NCBI GenBank assembly: GCA_017983615.1
Contig: JAGOBB010000001.1
Span: 1-64,000 of the forward strand
Origin: Azonexus sp.
Lineage (GTDB): Bacteria; Pseudomonadota; Gammaproteobacteria; Burkholderiales; Rhodocyclaceae
Direction: 5' to 3'
Length of the DNA: 64,000 nt
Positions 17,755-27,050 of this stretch are shown in pieces; position 1 is the stretch's first letter; every line of letters starts with the position of its first letter. A program made the position numbers and the translations under genes. The notes below the pieces were generated by a model. That model did no database searches and was not told where the DNA came from. It was given only the letters and a program-made list of their open reading frames with translations.

Positions 17755-18843
17755 ATGTTCACGACCAACCTCTCCTTGCCCGCCCTGCTGCTGGGCACAA
17801 GCGCGCTACTGGCGGGCTGCCACGCCGGCGACCCGCCGCCGCCCGCAACCCGCACCGTGCTGGTTCAGCCCGCAAGCAGCGCGCCGTCAAGCCCCGGGGT
17901 TTACACCGGCGAAATTCGCGCCCGCCACGAGGTCGACCTGGCCTTTCGAGTGGGCGGCAAGATTGCCGCCCGGCTGGTCGACACGGGAGCCGAGATCAAG
18001 GCCGGCCAGCCGCTGGCCCGTCTCGATCCGAGTGACCTGCAACTGGCCGCAGCCGCATCCCGCGCACAGCTGGCCGCCGCGGAGAGTGACCTGACGACGG
18101 CCCAGGCCGAACGTGATCGCCATGCTGGCCTGCTCACCAAGAAATTCGTCAGTCAGGCCGCGTTCGACACCAAGGAAAATACCTACAACAGCGCCCGTGC
18201 AAGGCTGGAGCAAGCCCGGTCCCAGAACCAGATCACTGGCAACCAGGCCGCCTACGGCACGCTAAGCAGTGAGTTCCCGGCCATCGTGACCGCCGTGATC
18301 GCCGATGCCGGCCAAGTCGTCAGTGCTGGCCAAGCCGTACTGCGCGTCGCCCGATCCGAGGAAAAGGAAGTCGCCATCGCCGTTCCGGAAAGCCGGCTGG
18401 CCGAACTCCGTGCTGCCAAAAGCCTTACGGTCGCCCTCTGGGCAGACCCAAAATCAACCATACGTGGAGAACTCCGCGAACTAGCCCCGGCCGCCGACCC
18501 TGCAACCCGCACCTACGCGGCCAGAATCCGGCTGATCAGCCCCCCCTCCGAAGTACGCCTCGGCATGACCGCCCGCGTGGCAATCGAAGGCCAAGCCAAA
18601 ACCGATCTGCTGGTACCGCTGAGCGCAGTGATCGATGCTGGCCAGGGACCGTTCGTGCGCATCGTCAAGGAAGGGAAAGTCGCTTCCCGGCCGGTTCAGG
18701 TTGCCGCTTTCCGCGAAGATGGCGTGGCCATTTCCGGCGGCCTGGACGCAGGAGAACAGGTCATTGTCAGCGGCGCCAACAAGCTGGTCGATGGGCAGGA
18801 CGTCAGGGCTCAAGCGACAACGCCCCCGGATCGGCAGCGTTAA
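17755..18843 (+). CDS. RND efflux periplasmic adaptor lipoprotein (membrane fusion protein)
   Basis: The start at 17755 gives a 362-aa protein with a lipoprotein signal ending LLAGC (Cys22). The HlyD/AcrA-type fold follows: a barrel-sandwich half-motif (VDLAFRVGGKIAARLVDTGAEIKAGQPLARLD), a helical hairpin with coiled coil, the second lipoyl half (VVSAGQAVLRV), and a beta-barrel. It couples the inner-membrane RND pump to an outer-membrane channel. No outer-membrane factor gene is adjacent. The next gene starts 3 bp downstream. Confidence 0.92.
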   Translation: MFTTNLSLPALLLGTSALLAGCHAGDPPPPATRTVLVQPASSAPSSPGVYTGEIRARHEVDLAFRVGGKIAARLVDTGAEIKAGQPLARLDPSDLQLAAAASRAQLAAAESDLTTAQAERDRHAGLLTKKFVSQAAFDTKENTYNSARARLEQARSQNQITGNQAAYGTLSSEFPAIVTAVIADAGQVVSAGQAVLRVARSEEKEVAIAVPESRLAELRAAKSLTVALWADPKSTIRGELRELAPAADPATRTYAARIRLISPPSEVRLGMTARVAIEGQAKTDLLVPLSAVIDAGQGPFVRIVKEGKVASRPVQVAAFREDGVAISGGLDAGEQVIVSGANKLVDGQDVRAQATTPPDRQR

Positions 18844-18846
18844 GCC

Positions 18847-21800
18847 GTGAGCCAGCGCTTCAACCTTTCTGACTGGACCCTGCATCATCGGACGCTGGTC
18901 GGCTATTTCATGCTCGCCATCGCGCTGATGGGCATCTTCGCCTACGGCAGACTGGGCCAGGCCGAAGACCCGCCCTTCACCTTCAAGATCATGGTCATTC
19001 GCACCTTCTGGCCGGGCGCCACGGCCCGCCAGGTCGAGCAGCAACTGACCGACAAGATCGAGAAGAAGCTGCAGGAGACGCCGTATATCGACCGCGTTTC
19101 CAGCTTCTCCCGGCCCGGCGAATCAACCGTACTCTTCTTCGCCAAGGACAGCACCCCCCCAGGCGCGGTGCCTGACGTTTACTACCAGGTCCGCAAGAAG
19201 ATTGGCGACATCCGCCAGACGCTACCAGCGGGCATCCAGGGACCGTTCTTCAACGACGAGTTCGGCGACGTTTTTGGCAATATTTTCGCGCTAACCGCAG
19301 ACGGCTTCGACTACCCGCAGCTGAAGGACCTTGCCGAGCGCATCCGCGATGAATTACTGAGGGTACCTAACGTCGGAAAAGTGGAAATTTTCGGCATCCA
19401 GGATGAGAAGATTTTTGTCGAACTATCCAACACCAAGCTGGCGACACTCGGTATCGACCTAAGCGCCATCACCCAGGCACTGGCACAGCAGAATGCCGTC
19501 ACCGGCGCCGGCTTTTTCGAAACCGACAGCGAACGCATCCAGATCCGTCCGGGAGGCGCCTTCGACAGCGTCCAGGCCGTTGGCGATACCCTGATCCGGG
19601 CCGGCAACCGGAGTTTCAGACTCGGCGACATTGCAACCATACGTCGGGGCACAATCGATCCACCTGCCACGCAAGTTCGTTTCGGCGGCAAGCCGGCACT
19701 GGCCATCGGCGTGTCGATGACGAAAGGCGGAGATATCATCCAGCTGGGCAAGGACCTGGGCAGCCGAATCACTATGCTTCAGGCCCGCTTGCCCGTCGGC
19801 GTCGAGATCGGCCAGGCGGCCAGCCAACCGGATGCCGTCAAGCGTTCCGTACAGGCCTTCGTCCAGTCTCTGGCCGAAGCTGTCGCTGTGGTGATGCTCG
19901 TCACCTTCATCAGCCTGGGCATCCGGACCGGCATGGTGGTGGCCGTTTCCATCCCGCTCGTGCTGGCAGCGACATTCCTGGCGATGGATCTGTTCAACGT
20001 GGGCCTGCACAAGGTATCCCTCGGTGCCCTGGTGCTGGCCTTAGGTCTGTTGGTCGACGATGCCATCATCGCCGTCGAGATGATGTGGGTGAAAATGGAG
20101 CAAGGCTGGGAGCGAACCCGCGCCGCGTCCTTCGCTTACACCAGCACGGCCGGCCCGATGCTCTCCGGGACGCTGGTGACCGTTGCCGGCTTCATCCCCA
20201 TCGCGCTGGCCAAGTCGTCGACGGGCGAATACGCTTTCGCCTTCTTCCAGATCAACGTCGTCGCCCTGCTCATATCCTGGCTCGCAGCCGTCATCGCCAT
20301 TCCCTGGCTGGGCTACAAATTGTTACCCGACCCTAGGGCGGCACGACAAGCCGGGCGCCTCGAACAGCATGCCCCGAGACTGGCCCGCCTGATCGACAAG
20401 CTCGGCCTCAACGGCCCGGCCCACGCGGAAGATCACGACGTTTACGGCACCGCCTTCTACCTCCGCTTCCGGCAACTGGTCGCCTGGTGCGTGCACCGGC
20501 GCTGGCTGGTTATCGGCATCACGGTGATGCTCTTCGTGCTTGCCATCGTCGGCATGGGCAAGGTCCAGAAGCAGTTCTTCCCGAATTCAACCCGCCTTGA
20601 ACTCAACCTCGAGCTGCGCTTGCCTGAGGGTGCATCGATCACAGCCATCGATGCCGAAACCCGCAGACTGGAAGACTGGTTAAACAAGGACAAGCTCGAA
20701 TTCGACCAGTTTGAGCACTACATCGCCTACATCGGCGCAGGAGCGCCGCGCTATTTCCTCAGTCTGGACCAACAGCTTCCTGCCAGCAACGTCAGCCAGT
20801 TTGTCATCGTCTCACGTAGCGTCGAGGCACGTGAGGCCTTGCGTGATCGCCTGATCCAACTCTTCGAAAGCGACGGCTTCGGCGCCCGGGGCAACATCGC
20901 GCGGATCGAGAATGGACCGCCGGTTGGCTATCCGGTGCAGTATCGGGTTTCCGGAGAGGACATCGCCATCCTGCGCAAGGCGGCCGCCCAGATCGCCGAA
21001 GTCATGCGAAAGGATCCAGAACTCTCGAACATCAATCTCGACTGGGGCGAACTCTCAAAGACCGTCGCCTTGGAAATCGATCAGGACAAGGCTCGGTTAC
21101 TAGGGATTTCCAGTCAGGACATTGCCGCTCTTCTCAACATGTCGCTGACCGGCTATACAGTGTCCAGCTTCCGTGAAGGTGAAAAGAGTATCGATGTCGT
21201 TCTGCGTGGCGACCGAGAGGAACGCACACACTTGTCCTCGCTGGCCGATCTTTCCGTACCGACGCGTAGCGGCAGGAGCGTGCCGCTGAGCCAGATTGCC
21301 CGTCTCAAGCACGACTTTGAACCCGGGCTGATCTGGCGGCGCGACCGCCTGCCCACCATCACCATCCGCGGCAACCTCTATGGCCAGACCCAGCCTGCCA
21401 CGGTGGTCAACCGGATAGAGCCGGAAATCGAGGCCATTCAGGCCAGCATGCCTGAAAACTACCGCATTGCGACCGGTGGCTCGGTCGAGGAGTCATCCAA
21501 GGGATCGAGTTCAGTAATGGCCGGTATTCCCCTCTTCTTGCTGGCGGTGATCACCATCCTGATGATCCAGCTGCAAAGCGTCTCACGAGTGGTCATGGTG
21601 CTGCTGACTGCCCCCCTGGGGATCATAGGGATTGCGCTGTTCCTGCTGGTGTTCAATCAGCCCTTCGGCTTCATGGCACTGCTTGGCACAATTGCGCTGT
21701 TCGGCATGATCATGCGCAACGCGGTAATCCTTGTCGACCAGATTGAGCAGGACCTGGCAGCGGGCAAGGCCCGTCGCGACGCCATTGTCGAGTCGACCGT

Positions 21801-21984
21801 GCGGCGCTTCCGGCCGATCGTGCTGACCGCCGCCGCAGCGGTACTGGCGATGGTGCCGCTGTCGAGAAACGACTTCTTCGGGCCGATGGCCGTTGCCATC
21901 ATGGGTGGGCTGATCGTCGCCACCGCTCTGACCCTGCTGTTCCTTCCGGCGCTGTATGCCGCCTGGTACAAGGTGAGATGCTAG
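18847..21984 (+). CDS. RND family efflux transporter permease (AcrB-type)
   Basis: The product is 1045 aa from a GTG start, with the RND layout of 12 TM helices and two large periplasmic loops. The proton-relay Asp pair lies in GLLVDDAIIAVEMM in TM4. The porter region and a C-terminal half with LLTAPLGIIGIAL and FLPALYAAWY complete the protein. It resembles the HAE1 group, which exports hydrophobic or amphiphilic drugs; the substrate here cannot be inferred. The stop codon lies inside the 86-bp palindromic element that follows. Confidence 0.93.
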   Translation: MSQRFNLSDWTLHHRTLVGYFMLAIALMGIFAYGRLGQAEDPPFTFKIMVIRTFWPGATARQVEQQLTDKIEKKLQETPYIDRVSSFSRPGESTVLFFAKDSTPPGAVPDVYYQVRKKIGDIRQTLPAGIQGPFFNDEFGDVFGNIFALTADGFDYPQLKDLAERIRDELLRVPNVGKVEIFGIQDEKIFVELSNTKLATLGIDLSAITQALAQQNAVTGAGFFETDSERIQIRPGGAFDSVQAVGDTLIRAGNRSFRLGDIATIRRGTIDPPATQVRFGGKPALAIGVSMTKGGDIIQLGKDLGSRITMLQARLPVGVEIGQAASQPDAVKRSVQAFVQSLAEAVAVVMLVTFISLGIRTGMVVAVSIPLVLAATFLAMDLFNVGLHKVSLGALVLALGLLVDDAIIAVEMMWVKMEQGWERTRAASFAYTSTAGPMLSGTLVTVAGFIPIALAKSSTGEYAFAFFQINVVALLISWLAAVIAIPWLGYKLLPDPRAARQAGRLEQHAPRLARLIDKLGLNGPAHAEDHDVYGTAFYLRFRQLVAWCVHRRWLVIGITVMLFVLAIVGMGKVQKQFFPNSTRLELNLELRLPEGASITAIDAETRRLEDWLNKDKLEFDQFEHYIAYIGAGAPRYFLSLDQQLPASNVSQFVIVSRSVEAREALRDRLIQLFESDGFGARGNIARIENGPPVGYPVQYRVSGEDIAILRKAAAQIAEVMRKDPELSNINLDWGELSKTVALEIDQDKARLLGISSQDIAALLNMSLTGYTVSSFREGEKSIDVVLRGDREERTHLSSLADLSVPTRSGRSVPLSQIARLKHDFEPGLIWRRDRLPTITIRGNLYGQTQPATVVNRIEPEIEAIQASMPENYRIATGGSVEESSKGSSSVMAGIPLFLLAVITILMIQLQSVSRVVMVLLTAPLGIIGIALFLLVFNQPFGFMALLGTIALFGMIMRNAVILVDQIEQDLAAGKARRDAIVESTVRRFRPIVLTAAAAVLAMVPLSRNDFFGPMAVAIMGGLIVATALTLLFLPALYAAWYKVRC

Positions 21985-22066
21985 TCGTTAGCTATTAGTC
22001 GGTAGTCTTTAGCAAATACTGAGGGCGCCGCGGCGCCCTCAAACTTTACTAACAACGAATGACTAG
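21981..22066. repeat. 86-bp palindromic intergenic element with terminal inverted repeats
   Basis: The arms 21981-21999 and 22048-22066 are inverted copies matching at 15 of 19 positions, both beginning CTAGTC. The centre 22021-22040 is a perfect 20-bp palindrome (GAGGGCGCCG and its complement). The left arm also repeats TAGTC/TTAGC units. It has no T-run, so it is a poor intrinsic terminator. It resembles a small REP-like or miniature inverted-repeat element. The TAG stop of the RND gene is inside it. Confidence 0.7.
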
Positions 22067-22076
22067 AAACTGACCG

Positions 22077-22529
22077 CTACCTTAGATTGCCCAGTTCCTT
22101 CTGGATCGCCTGAATATTGCGTTCGTGCTGCCCAACACGATCCCGGTAAGGTGCGGCACGGTCAGCCGTTGCGCCCGCCGCCAGTTGCTCGGCCAACTCC
22201 CTCTTTGCCTGCTCCAGACTACGCTGCTCACCGGCGAGTTCCTGCTCTAGGATGTGGCGACGATCGCCATCACGCGCCTTTTGGGTGTCTTCCTGCACAC
22301 GCGGAAAGCCAGCGGGAGAAGGATTTGCCGCTGCGCCAGACAGCCTGGCCTTGGGAGCGGGGAGGGCATTTTCAGGCCCACTCGAAATCGCCTTGCAGTT
22401 CTTGTCGAGTTTGGCGCTGGCGTAGGTGGTGCTACCGTTGGCATCGACACATTTGTAAATCGTCTGCGCAAAAGCCGTTAGCGGCAACATAGCAATAAGC
22501 AGGGCAAGCGGACTGCGTGTCATCGTCAT
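22077..22529 (-). CDS. DUF4124 domain-containing periplasmic protein
   Basis: The product is 150 aa. A Sec signal peptide (PLALLIAMLPLTAFA) is followed by the DUF4124 core (QTIYKCVDANGSTTYAS and a second Cys at KNC). A C-terminal coiled coil is rich in Glu, Gln and Arg (EQELAGEQRSLEQAKREL). DUF4124 proteins are common secreted proteins in proteobacteria of unknown function. It lies downstream of glnA but behind a strong terminator, so it probably has its own promoter. Confidence 0.85.
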   Translation of the reverse strand: MTMTRSPLALLIAMLPLTAFAQTIYKCVDANGSTTYASAKLDKNCKAISSGPENALPAPKARLSGAAANPSPAGFPRVQEDTQKARDGDRRHILEQELAGEQRSLEQAKRELAEQLAAGATADRAAPYRDRVGQHERNIQAIQKELGNLR

Positions 22530-22588
22530 GGTTCCTTGTAACTTTTTCAGTGTACCGGACTTAACGGCACGGACACGAAAAAGTGGAC

Positions 22589-22618
22589 AAAAAAAGGGCG
22601 GGAAACCCGCCCTTTTTT
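22589..22618 (-). terminator. Intrinsic terminator after glnA (bidirectional shape)
   Basis: The 7-bp stem GGGCGGG 22596-22602 pairs with CCCGCCC 22606-22612 over an AAA loop. Seven As precede it and six Ts follow it. On the minus strand it lies 14 bp past the glnA stop and ends that transcript. The plus orientation would also work. Confidence 0.9.
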
Positions 22619-22631
22619 GCCACAGCGCGAA

Positions 22632-24047
22632 TTAGCAGCTGTAGTACAGATCGAACTCGACCGGGTGGGTCGTCATGCGAACCTTGTTCACTTCTTCCAT
22701 CTTCAGGGCCAGGTAGGCATCGATCCAGTCGTTGGAGAAGACACCGCCCTTGGTCAGGAACTCGCGGTCCTTGTCCAAGGCAGCCAGGGCCTCTTCGAGG
22801 GATGCGCAGACGGTCGGGATCTGTGCGTCTTCTTCCGGCGGCAGATCGTACAGGTTCTTGGAAGCAGGATCGCCCGGGTGAATCTTGTTCTGGATGCCGT
22901 CCAGACCAGCCATCAGCAGGGCGGAGAAGCACAGGTACGGGTTGGCGATCGGATCCGGGAAGCGGGTTTCGATACGACGAGCCTTGGTCGAGGCGACGAA
23001 CGGAATACGGATCGAAGCGGAACGGTTCTTGGCGGAGTAAGCCAGCTTGACCGGCGCTTCGTAGTGCGGGACCAGACGCTTGTAGGAGTTGGTACCCGGG
23101 TTGGTGATCGCGTTCAGGGCCTTGGCGTGCTTGATGATACCGCCGATGTAGAACAGGGCCAGTTCGGACAGGCCGGCGTAGCCGTCACCTGCGAACAGGT
23201 TCTTGCCGTCCTTCCAGATGGACTGGTGAACGTGCATGCCGGAACCGTTGTCGCCAACGATTGGCTTCGGCATGAAGGTGGCGGTCTTGCCGTACTGGTG
23301 GGCAACGTTGTGCACCACGTACTTCAGCATCTGGGTCTGGTCGGCACGCTTGACCAGGGTGTTGAACACGGTACCGATTTCGCACTGGCCGGCATTGGCC
23401 ACTTCGTGGTGGTGAACTTCGACCGGGCAGCCGATGGCTTCCAGGGTCAGGACCATGGCGGAACGGATGTCGTGCAGGCTGTCGACCGGCGGAACCGGGA
23501 AGTAGCCGCCCTTGACGCCCGGACGGTGGCCGGTGTTGCCGTTGCCTTCGTTGCGCTCGCCGGAGTTCCAGGCCGCTTCGGCGGAATGGATCTTCAGGTT
23601 ACAACCGGACATGTCGACATTCCACTCGACGCCGTCGAAGATGAAGAATTCGGGTTCCGGACCGAAGTAGGCGGTGTCGCCCAGGCCGGAGGACTTCAGG
23701 TAGGCTTCAGCGCGCTTGGCAATGGAGCGCGGGTCACGGTCGTAGCCGCGGCCGTCAGTCGGGTCGACGACGTCGCAGGACAGCACGACGGTGGTTTCGT
23801 CGAAGAAGGGGTCGACGTAGGCGGTGCTCGGGTCCGGCATCAGCAGCATGTCGGAGGCTTGAATGCCCTTCCAGCCGGCGATGGAGGAACCGTCGAAAGC
23901 GTGACCGTTTTCGAACTTGTCTTCGTCGAAGGCGGAGACCGGCACGGTGACGTGCTGTTCCTTGCCACGGGTATCGGTGAAACGGAAATCGACGAACTTA
24001 GCGTCGTTTTCCTTGACCATTTTCATCACGTCTTGCGGGGTTGCCAT
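22632..24047 (-). CDS. glnA: Glutamine synthetase type I (GSI-beta)
   Basis: The start [10 protein letters not shown] (24047) with GGAGAC upstream gives 471 aa. The ATP-grasp-like fold motifs include [22 protein letters not shown], the [16 protein letters not shown] active-site loop and [17 protein letters not shown]. The adenylylation Tyr in [10 protein letters not shown] is present, so GlnE should control it. It makes glutamine from glutamate, ammonia and ATP. Upstream lie a sigma-54 promoter and two NtrC boxes, giving nitrogen control. Confidence 0.97.
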   Translation of the reverse strand: MATPQDVMKMVKENDAKFVDFRFTDTRGKEQHVTVPVSAFDEDKFENGHAFDGSSIAGWKGIQASDMLLMPDPSTAYVDPFFDETTVVLSCDVVDPTDGRGYDRDPRSIAKRAEAYLKSSGLGDTAYFGPEPEFFIFDGVEWNVDMSGCNLKIHSAEAAWNSGERNEGNGNTGHRPGVKGGYFPVPPVDSLHDIRSAMVLTLEAIGCPVEVHHHEVANAGQCEIGTVFNTLVKRADQTQMLKYVVHNVAHQYGKTATFMPKPIVGDNGSGMHVHQSIWKDGKNLFAGDGYAGLSELALFYIGGIIKHAKALNAITNPGTNSYKRLVPHYEAPVKLAYSAKNRSASIRIPFVASTKARRIETRFPDPIANPYLCFSALLMAGLDGIQNKIHPGDPASKNLYDLPPEEDAQIPTVCASLEEALAALDKDREFLTKGGVFSNDWIDAYLALKMEEVNKVRMTTHPVEFDLYYSC

Positions 24048-24116
24048 AAGCGTCAGTCTCCTAAGAAAACAAGGTGCCGGCTGATCCGGCGACAATCAAA
24101 AATCAACTCGAGAGAA

Positions 24117-24134
24117 TTAGCAGAAACCATGCCA
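24117..24134 (-). promoter_or_regulatory. Sigma-54 promoter of glnA
   Basis: On the minus strand, TTGGCAT-GGTTT-CTGCTAA matches the -24/-12 consensus. The GG (24132-24133) and GC (24120-24121) are separated by 10 bp as required. Transcription would start near 24108, about 60 bases before the glnA ATG. Confidence 0.8.
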
Positions 24135-24197
24135 AACCCCCTGGAGCAATCTTTCTATTTTGCCACAAGGAGATGCCGGGTTTAAGCAAAGAATTAA

Positions 24198-24214
24198 CGC
24201 ACCCGGGTTGTGCA
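24198..24214 (-). promoter_or_regulatory. NtrC box 2 (proximal) upstream of glnA
   Basis: On the minus strand, TGCAC-N7-GTGCG. The centre is about 98 bp upstream of the sigma-54 start. Compare the family dyad TGCAC-N7-GTGCA. Confidence 0.75.
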
Positions 24215-24228
24215 TTACTGAAAACAAG

Positions 24229-24245
24229 CGCACTAATTTGGTGCA
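24229..24245 (-). promoter_or_regulatory. NtrC box 1 (distal) upstream of glnA
   Basis: On the minus strand, TGCAC-N7-GTGCG. The centre is 31 bp from box 2, about three helical turns, matching the tandem arrangement of the classical glnA enhancer. It overlaps the stop codon of the CDF transporter gene. Confidence 0.78.
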
Positions 24246-25402
24246 ACCAGGCAATTCAATGACACGCGCCGGACGTTGGCATGCGCCTTCAGGCGATCAG
24301 CCATGTCTGCCTCTGCCTGTTTGAGCGCTTCGCCATTGTCGAAAAAATCGTGATTCAGGAATATCTCGATTTCTATCTGTCCGTTCAGATAATGCAAGAT
24401 CACCTTTTCCGGTTTCGGCAAGCCGGCGAACAAGGGCTGCAGTTCTGCCAGCAAAGCCTCCCTCGCCGGCAGGCGCGTTGAGAACATTTCAGGGTCCATA
24501 TCGTCCTCGGGGTCGATATGGACGAGTACGTCAAGGACTTCCGGGTGTTCGCGCAACACTCTCGCCCGCGCCGACTCGGCGATGCGGTGCCCTTCGGAAA
24601 CGCTGATCCGCGCGTCGACCTGAACGTGGGCATCGACAAGCGCCTGATGGGCCATCCGCCGCGTGCGTAATTGATGGAGACCACGGACGCCCGGAGTCTT
24701 CAGGAGGGTCTGGCGGATTACCTCGACCTGGGATTCGTCGAGTCCGGTATCGATCAGCTCCTTGATCGCCCCCCAGGCCAGGCTGCCACCCATGCGCAGG
24801 ATCATGAAGCCCATCAGCGCCGCGGCCAGCAGGTCGAGGAAAGACCAACCCATCAGCGCCCCGCCAATACCAACCACGACAACCAGCGCCGATGCAGCAT
24901 CGGCCCGTGTATGCAGGGCATTACCGATGAGCAGTTGGGAACGCAAGCGTTCGGCGACGCGGATCAGGTAGCGATACAGCACCTCCTTGGAAACTACGGT
25001 AGCGATGGCCACCCACAGGGCAGAGAGTTCCACGACTGGGAGGTTCTCGATGTGCTGCAGACGCATCCCGGACTCCCACAGGATGCCCCCACCGATGAAC
25101 ATTAGCGAAGCGCCAAGCACCAACGTGGCGGCGGTTTCGACGCGGGCGTGACCATAGGGGTGCGCCTTGTCGGCAGGATGGGCGCTCTGCCGGGTGGCGT
25201 AGATGACCAGGAAATCGGACAGCAGGTCGGAAAACGAATGCAGGCCATGCGCGATCAAAGACTGTGAGTGTGCGAGCCAGCCCACGATCAACTGGGCGAG
25301 CGTCATCACCAGATTGACCGCAACGCTGACCCAGGTCGCCTTTTGCGCCTCGGCCGCCCGGTCGGCGGGAGATGTTGCCGCGTGGTGATGCTCGTTGCCC
25401 AT
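24233..25402 (-). CDS. Cation diffusion facilitator (CDF) family metal exporter
   Basis: The product is 389 aa with the CDF membrane domain (about 20-215, six TM helices) and a cytoplasmic MTP-like C-terminal domain with two further ferredoxin-like segments. The metal-site His/Asp residues lie in AHGLHSFSDLLSD and again in HTRADAASALVV. An N-terminal HHH and a His-rich start may capture metal. Likely substrates are Zn, Fe, Co or Cd (family knowledge). The C-terminus is longer than FieF (about 300 aa). It is divergent from the rhodanese gene. Confidence 0.88.
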   Translation of the reverse strand: MGNEHHHAATSPADRAAEAQKATWVSVAVNLVMTLAQLIVGWLAHSQSLIAHGLHSFSDLLSDFLVIYATRQSAHPADKAHPYGHARVETAATLVLGASLMFIGGGILWESGMRLQHIENLPVVELSALWVAIATVVSKEVLYRYLIRVAERLRSQLLIGNALHTRADAASALVVVVGIGGALMGWSFLDLLAAALMGFMILRMGGSLAWGAIKELIDTGLDESQVEVIRQTLLKTPGVRGLHQLRTRRMAHQALVDAHVQVDARISVSEGHRIAESARARVLREHPEVLDVLVHIDPEDDMDPEMFSTRLPAREALLAELQPLFAGLPKPEKVILHYLNGQIEIEIFLNHDFFDNGEALKQAEADMADRLKAHANVRRVSLNCLVAPN

Positions 25403-25449
25403 GTGCTCTGCCCTATACTGTGAGCCTGTGATTCTAGCAGTTGGAAATT

Positions 25450-25902
25450 ATGGGAAAGTTAACCGAAATCCTCAGCCTTGCCCGCACCCGGGGCGAGGCA
25501 CTTGGGCGCCCCTACAAGGGCGAAGTGACGCCACAGGAAGCCTGCGAACTGTTGAAGCTGGCGCCCGGCGCCAAAATCGTCGACGTCCGCACCCGAGCCG
25601 AATGGGACTGGGTCGGCCGTGTGCCCGATGCGGTCGAGATCGAATGGAACCAGTACCCGGGCGGTGTACGCAATCCGAACTTCCTGGCCGAACTGAAGCG
25701 CCAGGTCGATCCGGAAGCGCTGGTCATGTTCCTCTGCCGCAGCGGCGCCCGCTCCATCGGCGCGGCGACGGCGGCGACCGAAGCCGGTTACAGCGATTGC
25801 TACAACATCCTTGAAGGCTTCGAGGGCGACAAGGACGCCAGCGGCCACCGCAACGCCATCGGCGGCTGGCGCAAGGCCGGCCTGCCGTGGATTCAGGGAT
25901 AA
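25450..25902 (+). CDS. Rhodanese-like domain protein
   Basis: The ATG at 25450 gives 150 aa. A single rhodanese domain contains the persulfide Cys96 in MFLCRSGARS and the IVDVRTRAEW entry motif. Such proteins carry sulfane sulfur for thiolation, cyanide or cofactor reactions; the acceptor is not known here. Its stop is 47 bp from nadA with repeat copy 3 between. It may be the first gene of rhodanese-nadA-EEP-clsB. Confidence 0.88.
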   Translation: MGKLTEILSLARTRGEALGRPYKGEVTPQEACELLKLAPGAKIVDVRTRAEWDWVGRVPDAVEIEWNQYPGGVRNPNFLAELKRQVDPEALVMFLCRSGARSIGAATAATEAGYSDCYNILEGFEGDKDASGHRNAIGGWRKAGLPWIQG

Positions 25903-25936
25903 TCCTACGGTCGGCCCCAAAAAAAGCCATTTTTCA
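25901..25936 (+). repeat. ACGGTC repeat copy 3 (rhodanese/nadA gap)
   Basis: The core is AATCCTACGGTC at 25901-25912, one mismatch. GGC 25913-25915 pairs with GCC 25926-25928 across an A-rich loop. It starts at the rhodanese stop codon and lies just upstream of nadA. Confidence 0.7.
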
Positions 25937-25948
25937 GAGAACAGCAGC

Positions 25949-27046
25949 ATGCAGACAGCGACCATTTCCTTCGACCCGTTCAACAGCCTGTCCGACGAGG
26001 CCTGCCACGAACGCATCCGTGCCGCCCGCGCCAAACTCGGCAAACGGGCCGTCATCCTTTGCCACCACTACCAGCGCGCCGACGTTTATCAGTACGCCGA
26101 CCTGACCGGCGATTCGCTGAAGCTATCCCGCCTCGCCTCGCAAACCGACTCGGAATTCGTCGTCTTCTGCGGTGTGCACTTCATGGCCGAAGTCGCCGAC
26201 ATCATGACGGCACCGAACCAGAAGGCCATCCTGCCCGACCTCGCGGCCGGCTGCTCGATGGCCGACATGGCCAACCTGGCCAAGGTCGAGCGCTGCTGGC
26301 GTGAGCTGAACAGCGTGCTGAACGCCGAAGAGGAAGTCACTCCGGTCACCTACATCAACTCGGCGGCCGACCTCAAAGCCTTCTGCGGCGAGCACGGCGG
26401 CATCGTGTGCACCTCGTCCAACGCTGGCACCATCGCCAAATGGGCCTTCGAGCGCCGCCCCAAGGTGCTTTTCTTCCCCGACCAGCATCTTGGCCGGTGG
26501 ACCGGCCACAACATGGGCTTCGCGATGGACGAGATGGTCGTCTGGGATCCCGATCTCGAACTCGGCGGTCTGACCCCGGAACAGATCAAAAAGGCGCGCA
26601 TCCTGCTGTGGAAGGGCCACTGCTCGGTGCACCAGATGTTCCAGAAATCGCACATTGATGCTTTCCGCGCCAAGTATCCGGAAGGCAAGGTCATCGCCCA
26701 TCCGGAATGCAATTTCGACGTCTGTGCCGCGTCAGATTACGTAGGCTCCACCGAGCACATCGTCAAGACCATCAAGGAGGCGCCAGAAGGCACGCGCTGG
26801 CTGGTTGGCACCGAGCTCAACCTGGTCGATCGTCTGGCAAAGGAAGTCCTGCCGCAGAACAAGATCGTCCAGTTTATGGCGACCACTATCTGCATGTGCT
26901 CGACGATGCAGCGCATCGACCCGCAGCACCTGGCCTGGACGCTGGAAAACCTGGCCGAAGGCATGGTAGTCAACCAGATTGCCGTACCCGAGCACGAAGC
27001 CAAGCTGGCCAAGCTCGCGCTCGACCGCATGCTGGCGATTTCCTGA
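25949..27046 (+). CDS. nadA: Quinolinate synthase A
   Basis: The ATG at 25949 gives 365 aa. The three 4Fe-4S cysteines are in FCGVHFMAE, the second in CNFDVCAASD, and the third in TICMCSTMQRI. The HHYQR start motif near residue 36 is typical. It condenses iminoaspartate with dihydroxyacetone phosphate to quinolinate in NAD synthesis. nadB and nadC are not in the window. It is followed 4 bp later by the EEP gene. Confidence 0.95.
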   Translation: MQTATISFDPFNSLSDEACHERIRAARAKLGKRAVILCHHYQRADVYQYADLTGDSLKLSRLASQTDSEFVVFCGVHFMAEVADIMTAPNQKAILPDLAAGCSMADMANLAKVERCWRELNSVLNAEEEVTPVTYINSAADLKAFCGEHGGIVCTSSNAGTIAKWAFERRPKVLFFPDQHLGRWTGHNMGFAMDEMVVWDPDLELGGLTPEQIKKARILLWKGHCSVHQMFQKSHIDAFRAKYPEGKVIAHPECNFDVCAASDYVGSTEHIVKTIKEAPEGTRWLVGTELNLVDRLAKEVLPQNKIVQFMATTICMCSTMQRIDPQHLAWTLENLAEGMVVNQIAVPEHEAKLAKLALDRMLAIS

Positions 27047-27050
27047 TCCC

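Noticed and set aside
18423-18436. TTACGGTCGCCC in the RND adaptor gene as an eleventh repeat copy
   Set aside because: It lacks the ATGCT part, has an extra T and has only a poor stem. It could be a decayed copy but cannot be told from chance.
24151-24170. Alternative sigma-54 site (TGGCA ... TTGC) upstream of glnA
   Set aside because: The GG and GC are 15 bp apart instead of 10, so it cannot be a functional -24/-12 promoter.
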